A program made the translations under genes and the position numbers. This document shows positions 1 through 10,192 of a DNA stretch of 60,000 bases, piece by piece (the first letter of the stretch is position 1; every line of letters begins with the position of its first letter). Origin of the DNA: Symsagittifera roscoffensis (taxonomy: Eukaryota; Xenacoelomorpha; Acoela; Convolutidae); NCBI RefSeq assembly GCF_963678635.1, contig NC_087069.1, forward strand, positions 23,736,303 to 23,796,302. The letters are read 5' to 3'. The notes beneath the pieces were generated by a model, which searched no databases, was not told where the DNA came from, and saw only the letters and a program-made list of their open reading frames with translations.

Positions 1-1
1 A

Positions 2-654
2 AGAGTCAGTGAGAAGGTGAAGATCATGCCGTCCAGACGACAGCACGAAGAGAACGAGAGGGATTGTAGGACAATAGTTCAACAACTAGTATCCTCAATA
101 CCCCACGAGATTTTAACCAGTACTTCTTCGGACAGAAAGAACAGGGGAGCAGCAAGCGTAAGAAAACCGTCACCTTTGTGGACCAGGATAAGGAAGCTGA
201 AAAGGTAGAACAAAATCTGCTGCAAGACTATTTGTCCGGGGAGAAGAATGATGAGAAGAACCAGCGATCACAAGATCAACACCCGGGACACGAAAATTTG
301 TCCGGGGAGTCTGAGATAGACGAGAAAATTCCTGATGAGAAACAGGACCTAGAGAACAAGGTTTTGTCCGGGGAGTTCAGATGGATGCGAAGAAGGCACA
401 GACATGATCTGGAGGAGCGTGCAGTCTCCAGCACAACCTCTTCGACGGATGATAATTCCCGAAACTCAGGAATGGACACCTATTCAGACAGGAACTCGAG
501 CTCGGGATCAAAACTGTCAGAACTAGCGATACACAACCTACTAGTGGAAACTCGGGCAAGGGACCTGGACAGAGAGGTGTACCAGGATCCTGACAGCGAT
601 CGCTACCTTATACCAAGCGAAAGAGTCTTTGACAACGCAGCGGATGACTTGTAG
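2..654 (+). pseudogene. pol polyprotein linker upstream of integrase
   Basis: This is low-complexity, charged polyprotein sequence of the kind found between RNase H and integrase. The first ~100 bases read best in frame 2, after which frame 1 is open from about 70 to a TAG at 652-654, implying a frameshift near 100. Frame 1 contains three LSGE-ended repeats whose DNA cores start at 232, 298 and 364, an exact 66-base (22-residue) period, rich in Glu, Asp, Asn and Lys. The stop at 652-654 lies in the same frame as the integrase that follows, so it interrupts one polyprotein and does not end a gene. I recognise no catalytic motif. Confidence 0.55.
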
Positions 655-2651
655 ACAAAAGCGGTATCGAAACGTTCGATAAGCCTGTTGCCGCAGAAAG
701 AGGTAGTCAGGACTGATCTTCTGCCGTTCAAACAAGAAAAACAGCCGTTGGCGAAGATTTGGTGCGTTAAGATGGAAGAAGACACACACCAGCCCAACGA
801 GCTGAATAGTCAGATGAGGGTCATGAAGACGTACTTAAAGGCGAGATACAGACTCTCGGACCTTCTAAGGGCGCAGAGAAATGATCGCATGACAAGCAAC
901 CTGAAAAGGTGGATCGAGAATGGTTCTCCGGATAAAGGGGACCTCGAGGAAGATAGTTATGGCATCCTGAGACAATACTTCATGCAGAAGGAAGGGAGGT
1001 TATATTTGAACAAGGACGGGATTGTGGCTTGCAAAAGAAGGGAGGAAGACAGAGTCCTATACAAGTATAACGCGATAGTGTTACCGCAACTCTATCAGAC
1101 AGAACTTTTATTCAGGTCACATGATCAGATGGGCCATCAGGGGATCGACAAAGTATATCAGAGGACCCTGAAGCGCTTTGAGTGGCCTGGAATGAAAAAG
1201 GCATGCGAGAAGTGGGTAACAGCATGTCTGTCATGCCAACAGGTCAAGGATCCAAGGAAGTTGCGATTTCCTTTACAATCGATCGAGTCGTCTGAATTCA
1301 ACGAAGTGGTGCAGATAGATCACCAGAAGATATGCATGACAGACAATGGTTATACTCAGGTGCTGGTCATGATAGATCATTTTACGAAGTATGCATAACT
1401 GCCTCGGCGGAAGAGACATGCGACCACCTGATCGATACGTGGATAGCAATACATGGTTGTCCGATGACGTTTCAATCGGATAATGGAACAGCTTTCGTAG
1501 GAGAGCTTACGAAAGAGCTTATGAGACGCTCACAGGTCGCTCAGGCTCACTCCACGACATACCACCCTCAGACGAATGGCTTAGTGGAAAGACAGAATAG
1601 GACGTTAGTGTTGATGCTGAGAGTATATTGTTCCAGGTACATGACCGATTGCGACAGATACCTTCCACAGGTGATGGGAGCATATAACAGCACGCAACAC
1701 TCCACCACCGGAGTCAGTCCACACATGATGCTAACTGGACACGAAAAGTCTTTACCCCTAACCTTCTTCTACCCAGAGTATGAGGGAAAGAAAACGTCCC
1801 CACAGGTCTACGTGAGGGATGTGATCAGACGCCAACAGGAGTTGAACGATTTGTGTAGACGAAATACTCAGCAGGCACAGGCAAGGCAGAGGAAAAGATT
1901 CGACAAGAAAGCAGCTGGTGCAAAGGCTTACTCGGTGGGATACTACATATGGGTATTTCAGAACGTTATACCACCGAAAGGGACGAAAAAGCTCCTAAAA
2001 AAGTGGAGGGGACCCTTCATGATTACAGAGGTGCACCATGAGGGACGCTTTTATAGACTGAGTACTGGCCGAGCCGCCCACTACGAGAACATCAAGCCAC
2101 ACAATCCATCGACAGAAGACTGGTGTATACCTGCAGACATGGAAGAAGGGGATTATCTAATGATGAATCCTGCTTGTGAGGTCAATGAAAAGGGCACCAG
2201 GGAGAAGAACGATGGAAACGAAGTCGTAGAGGAAGGTACGGATACACCGCTGGACCTGGATCCAAACGAGCAGATCGCAGCGGACGATGAAACATTACCC
2301 TACGCAGAGGAAGATTGGCAGGATCCCGAACAGACAGAGGTTCCCAAGTACTTGGAACCGGATCTTCCGTTCACGATACAGACTCGTCAGAAGGACGGGA
2401 CGAGACCAAGAAAGAAATACAATCCTTACGGTGACAACTTTGTAGTGGATAGGATAGATCTGAAGAAGATAGTGGAGGAATTAGTGGGTCTAGAGGAAAT
2501 AACTGTGTCACAAGACATTGACATAGTCGACGATCACGACGATGAGTGGGTTGACGACTGGTCGAAACCCGAGGTAGAATTCGACGACGAGCAACAGCAG
2601 TCATGTGATCAAGACTTGACGAACCTACGTGTCTTTGAATGGCTGAATTAA
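655..2651 (+). pseudogene. Ty3/gypsy-type integrase, frameshifted
   Basis: Integrase inserts the retroelement cDNA into host DNA. The N-terminal zinc-binding module is visible: the His pair in SHDQMGHQG (about 1117-1143) and the Cys pair in CLSCQQ (about 1213-1230). The catalytic core has Asp in QIDHQ (codon 1318-1320), Asp in SDNG (1479-1481) and Glu in LVERQN (1587-1589); the last two are 35 residues apart, the classic D,D(35)E spacing. A GPY/F-like module follows (KKWRGPFMITEV, about 2000-2035), then an acidic tail. Frame 1 stops at 1396-1398 and the rest is in frame 3, with a few residues missing at the join, so a small deletion or indel splits the core. The TAA at 2649-2651 is again in frame with downstream coding sequence. 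Confidence 0.93.
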
Positions 2652-3384
2652 ACGACCTCGGATCCTGAGGAGACCAGCGTCACGATTCAAGACGTAGATC
2701 GTGAAAGCATGAAATACATCAAGACCGAACGAGATGATCCTTCCTGGGCTGCCCAGGAAGGACGACTACTCATTCCAGCTTCTAACCTCGACTTGATAAA
2801 CGGTCTGCAATCGACGGGGACGTCGATGGATATTTTTGTCCGAGGAGTGGGGGTAGGACCTACCCACACTGAAAACTTGATAATAAAAAAAATTAAGAAT
2901 AGCAAGAGAAACAGGAGACTTAGAAGCAGAAACAGGTGAAGAACTTAAGAAACCTGACATAGGCAGGGTAGTTGAGTCATATTTTAACTTACCAAATGAA
3001 TATTCAAGTAACATACTACTAACAGACAGTGATTTCATACTCACAAATAGAACATGTGCGATAGCAATCACAGCAGACATGAGTTTTAGGACAGCGTTAG
3101 TGGCAGATTTTAAGAGAGAATACAAAAACGTGGAATTCCTTTGGAAGCAAAGACCAGGGATAGGGGGCGTAGCAGCCTTACCTCCGGCGGCGTCGCAGAT
3201 ACCGGGAAAATACTTATGCTTCCTGGTAACGAGGGCGACGGAGAAGCAGCACCTGGACCCAAAGAACCTAGTCTTGTCCTTGACGAGGCTGAGGGACTTC
3301 CTCGTGGAAATGGACGTCAAGGAGCTCTCGCAACTGAATGACGATCTTAGGAATAGATCCAAAGTTTGGACTGTCCAATCTTAG
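2652..3384 (+). pseudogene. Macro-domain-like module after integrase
   Basis: Frame 3 continues past the TAA at 2649-2651 to a TGA at 2937-2939. At the A-run near 2885-2893 the protein-like reading moves to frame 1 and is then open to 3384. The frame-1 part has the order of an ADP-ribose-binding macro domain of the OARD1/Poa1 type: CAIAITADMSF (about 3057-3088), a basic stretch VADFKREY, the Gly-rich GIGGVAALP loop (about 3160-3186), then a strand, GKYLCFLVTRAT, and the helix LTRLRDFLVE. The final conserved strand and glycine loop of the fold are missing; the last ~20 residues look unrelated. Such a domain would bind or hydrolyse ADP-ribose derivatives. The fold call is by motif only; its being part of the pol polyprotein is inferred from frame continuity. 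Confidence 0.6.
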
Positions 3385-3609
3385 GTCGAATTCCAAAATT
3401 TTAGAGACCGATTGATTTTAATAAATTTTAGGATAAAATATCTTTTTGTCTGAACTGTTTTTAAGCAAATTTTAACGATATATGTTAAGGTGAAACTGAC
3501 AAGTGTGATATTTTTGACTTCTTTTCTAGATCCTGATTGATCATTTAATTACTCACTTGAGTCAAAACCTTGGAATCGAATCGAATCAAATCAAAATCTG
3601 AAGAACAGT
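3385..3609 (+). promoter_or_regulatory. AT-rich gap with splice-acceptor-like site
   Basis: This 225-base gap separates the pol block from the accessory coding block. It is AT-rich and has no long open frame. It contains a pyrimidine-rich run ending in TTCTTTTCTAG just before about 3530, which resembles a metazoan 3' splice site, followed by a direct repeat of the AATCGA/AATCAA type at about 3571-3598 and an ATG at 3610 that opens the next frame. A spliced subgenomic RNA, as used for env-position genes in gypsy-group elements, would need such an acceptor; that use here is inference. Confidence 0.35.
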
Positions 3610-5520
3610 ATGGACAATTTCAACTTAGATGAATTGATGGACCTGGCAGAGGCATATGTAGGACCAATGATAGGTGCGATCTATCGTCGGCTGATCGATC
3701 GAGACTTCGCTCTGGAGGACCCAGAGGTAGTCATGTTGCTGACCGCCCTGATCAACATCTTGGGGCACGACAACCGTGGGGACCGCCCCACGGAAGTCCT
3801 GTTGATGGCAGCATATGGAGAAAGGGGAGTAATAGACCGCCCGAACATGAGAGTGATGAGGTGGAGAAACGGGGCTCTCTCAGGGAGTGACTTGGCGAAT
3901 GAGCCTGGATTGGGAAGTTCTAGGACCTACCAACCAGGTGAGATGCCAATGCCCTCCAAGCCTAAAGCTGGGCTGACGAGAATGCATCAGGAGATGAACA
4001 GCGAGGCGACCTCGTCTGGTTAACCACTGAGAGCAGCTGTGCCACCAAAAAGGGCGAAAGTAGGACAGAAGGTTCAGACGAACCAAACCATGCAAGATCT
4101 GGATGAGATGAACGATGAACTGAAAAGTACGAAGAAGGAGCTGGACGAGATGACCAGAAGTTTGCTCCAGATGGAGGAAGATCGAGACATGTGGAGAAAA
4201 TTGTTTGAAGACTGCAACAAAAAGCAGGGTAAAGAGATTCAGCGCTTGAGGCAGGACTACAAAGAGCGATCGGAACAGATGGCGTTGACAACGGTCGTGG
4301 AGAAAGCGATACCTGCAAGGAGTTTTCCTCGTGGGCAGTCCCCGATGGAGCTCTTGACGCCTCGAGAAATGAGTCTAACAACGGAGACACAGCTCCCAGC
4401 AGAGACAAATCGAGTAACAATTCCGGATCCTAGTGACACCCTGGGTGATCCCGTCGTGGAACAGACAGTGAGGAAGCTGATAGAGACAGCTGGACGACTG
4501 GTTGCTAACAAGAATGCGCCAGGTTCCGGGGTGACTGCACCCTATGGAACGATTGTCGACACGGGCAGAGTACGACTCTCCCACACCGTGATCAGACAAG
4601 GGATAAGTGACGTGATACCACTCATGGGGAGCTCGAGGGCCCCAGAGAGAAGAATACGGAAGATGCCAGCGAAGAAAGTGTCTCGCATAATAGACGTGCA
4701 AAAGAATAATCAATTGCAATATAATTTCACGGGAGTTCCGGAGACAGATCCGAGGGCCTGCTTCAATCGAGCTTCTTGGAGCCCGGCTGTAAACCTGCAG
4801 CAACCACCACTCGGGACATCTCATCTGATACTGGGAGACAGCTTGGTCAGAGTGCTGTCGAATTTGAGGACCTCCTTGTTCACCAGGGGGATGGCCTTTG
4901 GAGGCGCGACGATAGCCCAATTATATCGAATGGTGGAACTGATGAATCCAGGGAGGATATCCAATATGATGATCTTAATTGGGACAAATGACACCTCCAG
5001 AGGTTCAGATGAGCAGGAAGCACTATGGGAGTCAATGATGGTGTGTTTGTTTACGACCCTCTGGCAGAAATTCAATTGCGCGGTACTGACCGCTTGCACT
5101 GTGCCAATGAATACGAGAAGCCTGACAGCATCAGGAAGAAGGCACAACGAGGGAGTCGTCAGATGGAATAACATCTTGAGGAACCTCGCAAGTCGAAACG
5201 CCGGAAGAATGATCCTCATGGACATCGAACATGAGTTGAGAGCTATGAATCAGGCCAGACTGACCACGGACGGCATCCACTTTGACAGTATCGAAGGACA
5301 AGCTTGGTTGAATCGAGTCTTCCAAGAGCGGTTGGACGAGCTGGAAGCAGAACTCTTTGACACAGGAGTGCTGAAGGACGAAGGAACAGTGAGTGACGCG
5401 GTGATTACCACCTTTTTGCCTCCTAGCTTGGAAATACGCTTGGGTACGGTCCCGGCCGTCACGAACTTCAGGCAACAAAGCTCCAGCGAACCAGGTCAAA
5501 GGACAGACGTACAGGATTGA
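3610..5520 (+). pseudogene. Coiled-coil plus SGNH hydrolase (GDSL-like esterase) protein, one internal stop
   Basis: Frame 1 is open from ATG 3610 to 5520 except for a TAA at 4021-4023; the sequence on both sides has the same style, so I treat it as one ~636-codon gene. The middle (about 4090-4270) is a strongly charged heptad-like coiled coil. From about 4820 an SGNH hydrolase domain follows: block I ILGDSLV (Ser codon 4840-4842), block II with Gly in FGGAT (4900-4905), block III IGTND (Asn codon 4987-4989) and block V TDGIHFD (Asp 5269-5271, His 5278-5280). All four catalytic positions are present. Members of this fold are esterases or lipases; esterase domains are known in some retrotransposons. 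Substrate is unknown. The TAA could be decay or readthrough; decay is likelier given the neighbours. Confidence 0.8.
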
Positions 5521-5829
5521 TTGGGAGAAGCGCCGATGAGGAGGACCATCCATCCTAGGAGAAGAATAGGACCTGTCAACCCAATCGAAGAGACTGCCGG
5601 CACATCTAGATCGGAAACTAGATCGGACACTAGATCGGAGACGACAAGTACCAGTCGAGAGGAGAGACGTCCGGGCAGAGGCTCGTTGATGTGGTCAAGA
5701 CCCATACCATCTCCCTGGCGTATATACAAAGACGAGATAATGAAGCTGGATATCCAGAGGATAAGCTTCATCGAAGATGCAAGGAGGATGCTGAATGGAG
5801 CGACGCTATCCGTCAGCAGATTGTACTAG
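5521..5829 (+). pseudogene. Arg/Ser-rich linker frame of the accessory block
   Basis: The frame-1 reading continues directly past the TGA at 5518-5520 and stops at a TAG at 5827-5829. It encodes a basic region with a short tandem repeat, TSRSETRSDTRSETTS, made of ~12-base DNA units at about 5602-5648. The end is amphipathic. No enzyme motif is visible. It is probably an inter-domain linker of one larger protein, since upstream and downstream coding share the frame. A separate small gene starting at an ATG at 5536 is possible but less likely. Confidence 0.5.
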
Positions 5830-6813
5830 ATAACCGGCGTAGACTGGTTGATAGCCGCTAGCATAAATTTCAGCTCCACGACGGCCTTGAGATTTGCTGA
5901 TTTAGAGGGAATGCCCTCTAACAACACGATGGGACCAGTGAATGCGAGACCATTGCAAGATGTGAGGTTGAATCATGATGAGGGGAATCGTGAAGAGAGA
6001 CCAGGAAGATTCCTGACGACGAGAGCGCCGATTGGACAACACGTGAAGATATTCAGGCAGCTGACGACACCCCCTGGTCATGTGAAGGAGAGAGTATACC
6101 CTAAACTAGTGAATCAAGATGGTGATGCCCAAAGATATGGCGGATTGAAAGCGATAAAGAAAGATGAGACCATCTTCGCCGCCTATGACAAAGCAGAAAT
6201 GAGGAAGGCCAAGATTATGGTAGTAGCGAATTCAGAGTTCGTGTACACCTCCAAGTCTCTGTTTTGGCCGGACGTCATAATGTTGGCAGCGGTCGACCTG
6301 GACCTACTGCAATCGATATCTCTGGCTATAGGGGTACAAAGGCAGACGGACATGAACCCAATTACGATTGTGTTTGCTGGCATCAATGACCATCTATACA
6401 GTAGAGGTTTTCTGAGCAGACTCAGAGATCATACAACAGCAGAGAACGCTGTATGGCCAGCGATAAAAGATATCCTTGAGTCGATGGGTGAAGTGGTGGA
6501 TGCGACGAAGGAGGGGTCATTCACCAAAGTGACACCGAGAATAGTATTTGCGTTGTCTCCGGGATATGCACATCTCCCGGATGGACTGAAATTTGTGTAT
6601 GCGATTGTGACCTTACTTTCGGAAGGAAAATATGATGTGATCATATCAGCCACGAATTGCATGATAGAGATGGAGAACCTGAGGCCACTCAAGGCTGAAC
6701 TACCTGCAGTGTGGTCAGATATCTCAAACGCGATGAGAGGATTCAAGGACCATGCGCTACACATGTTAGTGTTGGACGAGGTGCTGGGGTTGGAACTGTC
6801 CAATTTCAGTTGA
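5830..6813 (+). pseudogene. Degenerate SGNH-like domain (no intact catalytic set)
   Basis: Frame 1 resumes after the TAG at 5827 and is open to a TGA at 6811-6813, about 328 codons. The order of elements echoes the preceding SGNH domain: a strand with VVANSEF where GDS would sit (about 6221-6240), TIVFAGINDHL resembling block III with its Asn (about 6367-6398), and PDGLKF where DGIH would sit (about 6578-6595), with Lys in place of His. If the comparison is right this is a non-catalytic paralogue that arose by duplication inside the element. This is a visual comparison only; a structure-based search could overturn it. Confidence 0.45.
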
Positions 6814-7809
6814 CAGCTCAAACTGAAACCGGGAATAGACGACAACCATCGAGTGATCGCGGCGATGTCCAACGACTTATGGTTCCGAGCAATGGAAGTG
6901 ACAGGGGAAAACACAAGAAGGAAAATTTCACTAGAGACGAGAGCTCATTTGGAGGCGATGGTTTTGAGAACCAAGCCGGAAGCCAAATAGTGGATACACC
7001 TGAACCCTGGAGTAGCGGCCTTGGGTGTAGACGCTTTTGAGCAAGGCCCCGTGATGATCACAAAGATACATGCCTACTTGTTGAAGGAGGTGAACCTGGC
7101 GGAAAATGCCGGAGAAAAGACCGCTGAATTTGTGAACAGAATGTGTCAGATTACTCTGGAAACCTTCTAGACCCAGGAAGTGAAGGGGCAGGAGGGCTTT
7201 GAAAGGACAGACAGCATGCTAGAAGGGTTGGGAGCCGGATGGACCGCGTCCTTCTTGGCAAAAGTTTACCCGAAAGTCTCGCACAACTTGATAAAAGAAT
7301 TCCTCCAAGCGGTAGTGGAAGTATCGATAGTGGAACTAATAGCCTTGTTCGTGACATTTGGAGCAGGGAGTTTCGTGAAAGGACCGGCGATACTGCGGCT
7401 ATATGGACTTCTGACATCGATTGCAATTATCCACGGAAACTTGGGAGAACTGATGAAACTGACACGTTGTCCAGAGCAGATGAGAGAGAGAGTGAGGAAA
7501 TTGGATATGAAGAAATCCACGGACTCGTGGAACAAGATAAGAGACCTGAGACATACTCTTATCTAGTATCTCTTACAACAGAATCGCTTTGGAACGGGAG
7601 AAGACGAGACGATTGAAAGAGAGGAAGATGTTAGACGACATGTTGGAGGCATGCCCCTGTTAACCGATCTGAGCTTGGCTATGAGAACCGATCCCTTGGC
7701 GCTGATCAGAGGAGTCACGGAGTTTGTGACGGTGATCTATCGACCAGCAGTCACGTTTGCGTTCCCTGACGTTAAAGTGGAAGCATATAGGAGGTCGGTA
7801 CTCACCTGA
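6814..7809 (+). pseudogene. Accessory-block coding region, unknown, three internal stops
   Basis: Frame 1 continues in protein-like sequence with TAG codons at 6988-6990, 7168-7170 and 7564-7566 and ends at a TGA at 7807-7809. It includes a hydrophobic stretch, VVEVSIVELIALFVTFGAG (about 7312-7370), followed by further hydrophobic residues and a Lys/Arg-rich segment, which could be a membrane-associated hairpin. I recognise no family. There is no indel between 3610 and about 7800, only stops, so decay here has been almost entirely by point mutation. Confidence 0.5.
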
Positions 7810-8360
7810 ACATCATATCAGCAGTGGACGGTAGTACACTGAACTGGTGTGAACAGCACATATTGCGGGAGCTCATGAGCGAAGATCTGTTGTTTATGAA
7901 AATATCAGAGCCAGAGATGACAGTCATCAATTTTGACGATCACTTCCGTGATCGCATGGGAGAAGTGGAAAGAGTCGAAGTATTTCCGAAGCTTTGGAAT
8001 CTGAGACCCTATGATAAAACGAATGGTGAAATAACCAGAGTGCCTCGTCTCACTGCAGCATATCAGAAAGTGAGAGAAGAAACGAAGGACTGGGATGATT
8101 ACGAGAAGCTGCCGGAGGCAATCCATGAATTCCCTCTGATAAGAAGGATGTTGCTCGGAGCAGTCTCCGTGGTACAAACTCCTAGATTGAGAGCATTCGA
8201 AACCAATGAAAGGGGAATAGGGAATTTCGTGGGAACGATGGATCCATACTTTGTGGGGAGAAAAGCCGGCCGTGTTACAATACACACGATTTGCATATAC
8301 GGATCAAGCAACGAGAAGGCGAATAAGCAACGCCGCGACTCCCAAGCCTGGAAGATTTGA
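7803..8360 (+). pseudogene. Accessory-block coding region, unknown, frame 3
   Basis: After a frameshift near 7800 the coding reading moves to frame 3 and is open to 8360, although the last ~30 codons after about 8265 are probably out of frame because the protein-like reading returns to frame 1 there. The sequence is acidic with many Glu, Arg and Tyr residues (for example WDDYEKLPEAIHEFPLIRR). No known motif is seen. The codon style (AGA, GAA, GAG) matches its neighbours, which supports a real but broken coding region. Confidence 0.5.
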
Positions 8361-8700
8361 TGACGAATGGAAGGGATTAGGCTTAGCTCCGATGAGGATG
8401 AGAGGCAGGACCGAACTGCCTGAAGCCTCATTAATCCTGACTAGTGTAAAACAGGAGATGAAAATGGGAGGAATACTGCAGACGAGAACCTTCCTAGCAC
8501 CCTTCGGCTGCGAAGAAATCAAAGTCGTCCATGGAGAAGAGGAAGATAGATCGGCCGGTACATTGCTCATACCGAGATTCCCGGAAGAAGCCGACAATGA
8601 TGAAAAAGGACCATCGAGCTCGAGTAAGGATAAATCAGAAGCCGTCAAACCGAAGAACCCATGCAACAAGATCAAGCTGGTGGGGAAGACGACAGGGCAT
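8251..8700 (+). pseudogene. Accessory-block coding region, unknown, frame 1
   Basis: Reading returns to frame 1 at about 8265 and looks protein-like to about 8700, ending in a Ser/Lys-rich low-complexity stretch (GPSSSSKDKSEAVKPKNP). Frame 1 stays formally open to 8835, but beyond 8700 frame 3 is the better candidate. No domain is recognised. It may be a proline/lysine hinge between two folded parts. Confidence 0.45.
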
Positions 8701-9083
8701 CGACAGGAGGAACATCCAGCCTGGATTTCAATATCTTCAGTGATCTTGAGAACAATGCAGATACGTTGGAAACGACTGAGCGAGCGGATGAAGGCATCTC
8801 GACATTGGAGCCTCCGTCAGCCTTTATGGAAATGAAACGGAATTTGCCGGAGAGCAGCTCTCCTGGCAATTCAAGAAACAACGACCAAAGAATCCTCATG
8901 GAATCACCTAGGAGGAGAAGAATAGAGGCCTCAGCCAGAGTACCTTTCTTGGGAACCCCGAAGAAGAATGGGAAGTACATCACCGAGACCACGAGAGTAG
9001 GACGGGATGCAAATTGGACAGAGTGGCTTTCATGGAAGAAGTCTGGACGGTGGTTCAGAGCTATGGGACCCAGTCCATTATGA
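8661..9083 (+). pseudogene. Accessory-block coding region, unknown, Glu/Ser-rich
   Basis: Frame 3 is open here. The sequence is Ser, Glu and Asn-rich with a basic patch ESPRRRRIEAS (about 8910-8942) and looks like a disordered linker. Coding passes to frame 2 somewhere between about 9014 and 9060, where the two frames overlap. The basic patch could serve nuclear import, a speculation from composition only. Confidence 0.45.
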
Positions 9084-10192
9084 AAACGGGTCTCAACCAA
9101 CCCTTGATGAGGGAAGTCCTTGACAAGCTTGATGATTGTGAAGGGAGACTGAGTGAGTTGTTGATCGACTCGACCACTGATGAAAGTGAAGCGAATTCTC
9201 CCATCAATATGACACCGCAGGACGATAAAGGAGAGGTGGTGTATCTGTCAAGAACCAGAAGAGGGACGATACGATCAAAATTGGTGATTGATAAAATCAA
9301 TGCGATGAAAATGAAGTTAGGCAGCAGAGTGATGCCGAGGAGAGTCGGAAAGACGAAGGTGGATTCAGAGATATCGATGAAAGCTGTTAACTCAGCGAAA
9401 AGGAAACGAGTTGAGGAGGTCATGGATTTGGGGCAAGGTGATTATCAACTGCCTGGCGCAGATAAAATGTTAACTGATATAGCGATGGTGCCACCCTTTC
9501 TCATGGCGGGGATAAAGTCAACAGGTTATAAATCCAAAAGGAGTGACCGCACTCTGACTGGAGCAACCCTGGAAATGGAAATACTCAGCCAATGTGGAGA
9601 GAGCACAATGAAAGACTTCAAGCCATCTCCCATGAATCACGGAAAGGGAAGTGTCGCAGGACAACTAATACCAGTGGAATATAACCGATTAACAGTGTCG
9701 GAGACTGTGTCGATAGATGAACCCACCGGTGGATACATGGAGATGTTAGAATACCGAAACTCGGCTAGAGGGTATGTGATGGCACTGGAAGACAAAAAGG
9801 CCATGGAAGGTTATCTGGAAACGATGTTGCAAGGCACCACCCTCAAGCAGAAGGCTTACGGGACGTTAGCGTCGTCTGACATACGGGCAGAAACGATGGA
9901 GCAGTTGGTGAGCCTTCCATGGAAAGCAGTAGTGTTAAGGTATTTCGAAGAAGAAATGAGGACTACGCCAAGAATACATGCTCTCGTGGCAGTACCTTAC
10001 GTGAGAACAGAGTTACAACTCAGGTTTGCCTGGTGTATGATGGGACTGAATCGCGAAGAATATGATTCAGAAGAAAGGAAGAGATCAAATGAGGAGAAGG
10101 TTTTCCTTATGACGAACCTGAGGGATCTGATAGTCCAAGAGGGAGCAGCAGTAGCGTGTGCGAAGCGGAGAGACGCTCTCTGTTTCATTTGA
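9014..10192 (+). pseudogene. Accessory-block coding region, unknown, 392 codons open
   Basis: Frame 2 is open from an ATG at 9014 to a TGA at 10190-10192. The first third is charged and lysine/arginine-rich (SAKRKRVEEVMD near 9390-9425 resembles a nuclear localisation signal). The rest is a mixed alpha/beta globular-looking sequence with no motif I know. Frame 2 carries on in protein-like sequence after the TGA, so the stop probably interrupts a longer gene. With the two segments that follow, this frame spans about 1,167 codons with only two stops. Confidence 0.55.

Noticed and set aside
1-2651. Integrase at the left as the Maverick integrase
   Set aside because: It is continuous with a gypsy-style polyprotein, has a GPY/F-like end, differs in composition from the Maverick part and is 15 kb away, so it belongs to the retroelement.
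3610-7809. Reassigned genetic code or wholesale stop readthrough
   Set aside because: All three stop codons interrupt the frame and real termini use the same codons; indels elsewhere in the element show ordinary decay.
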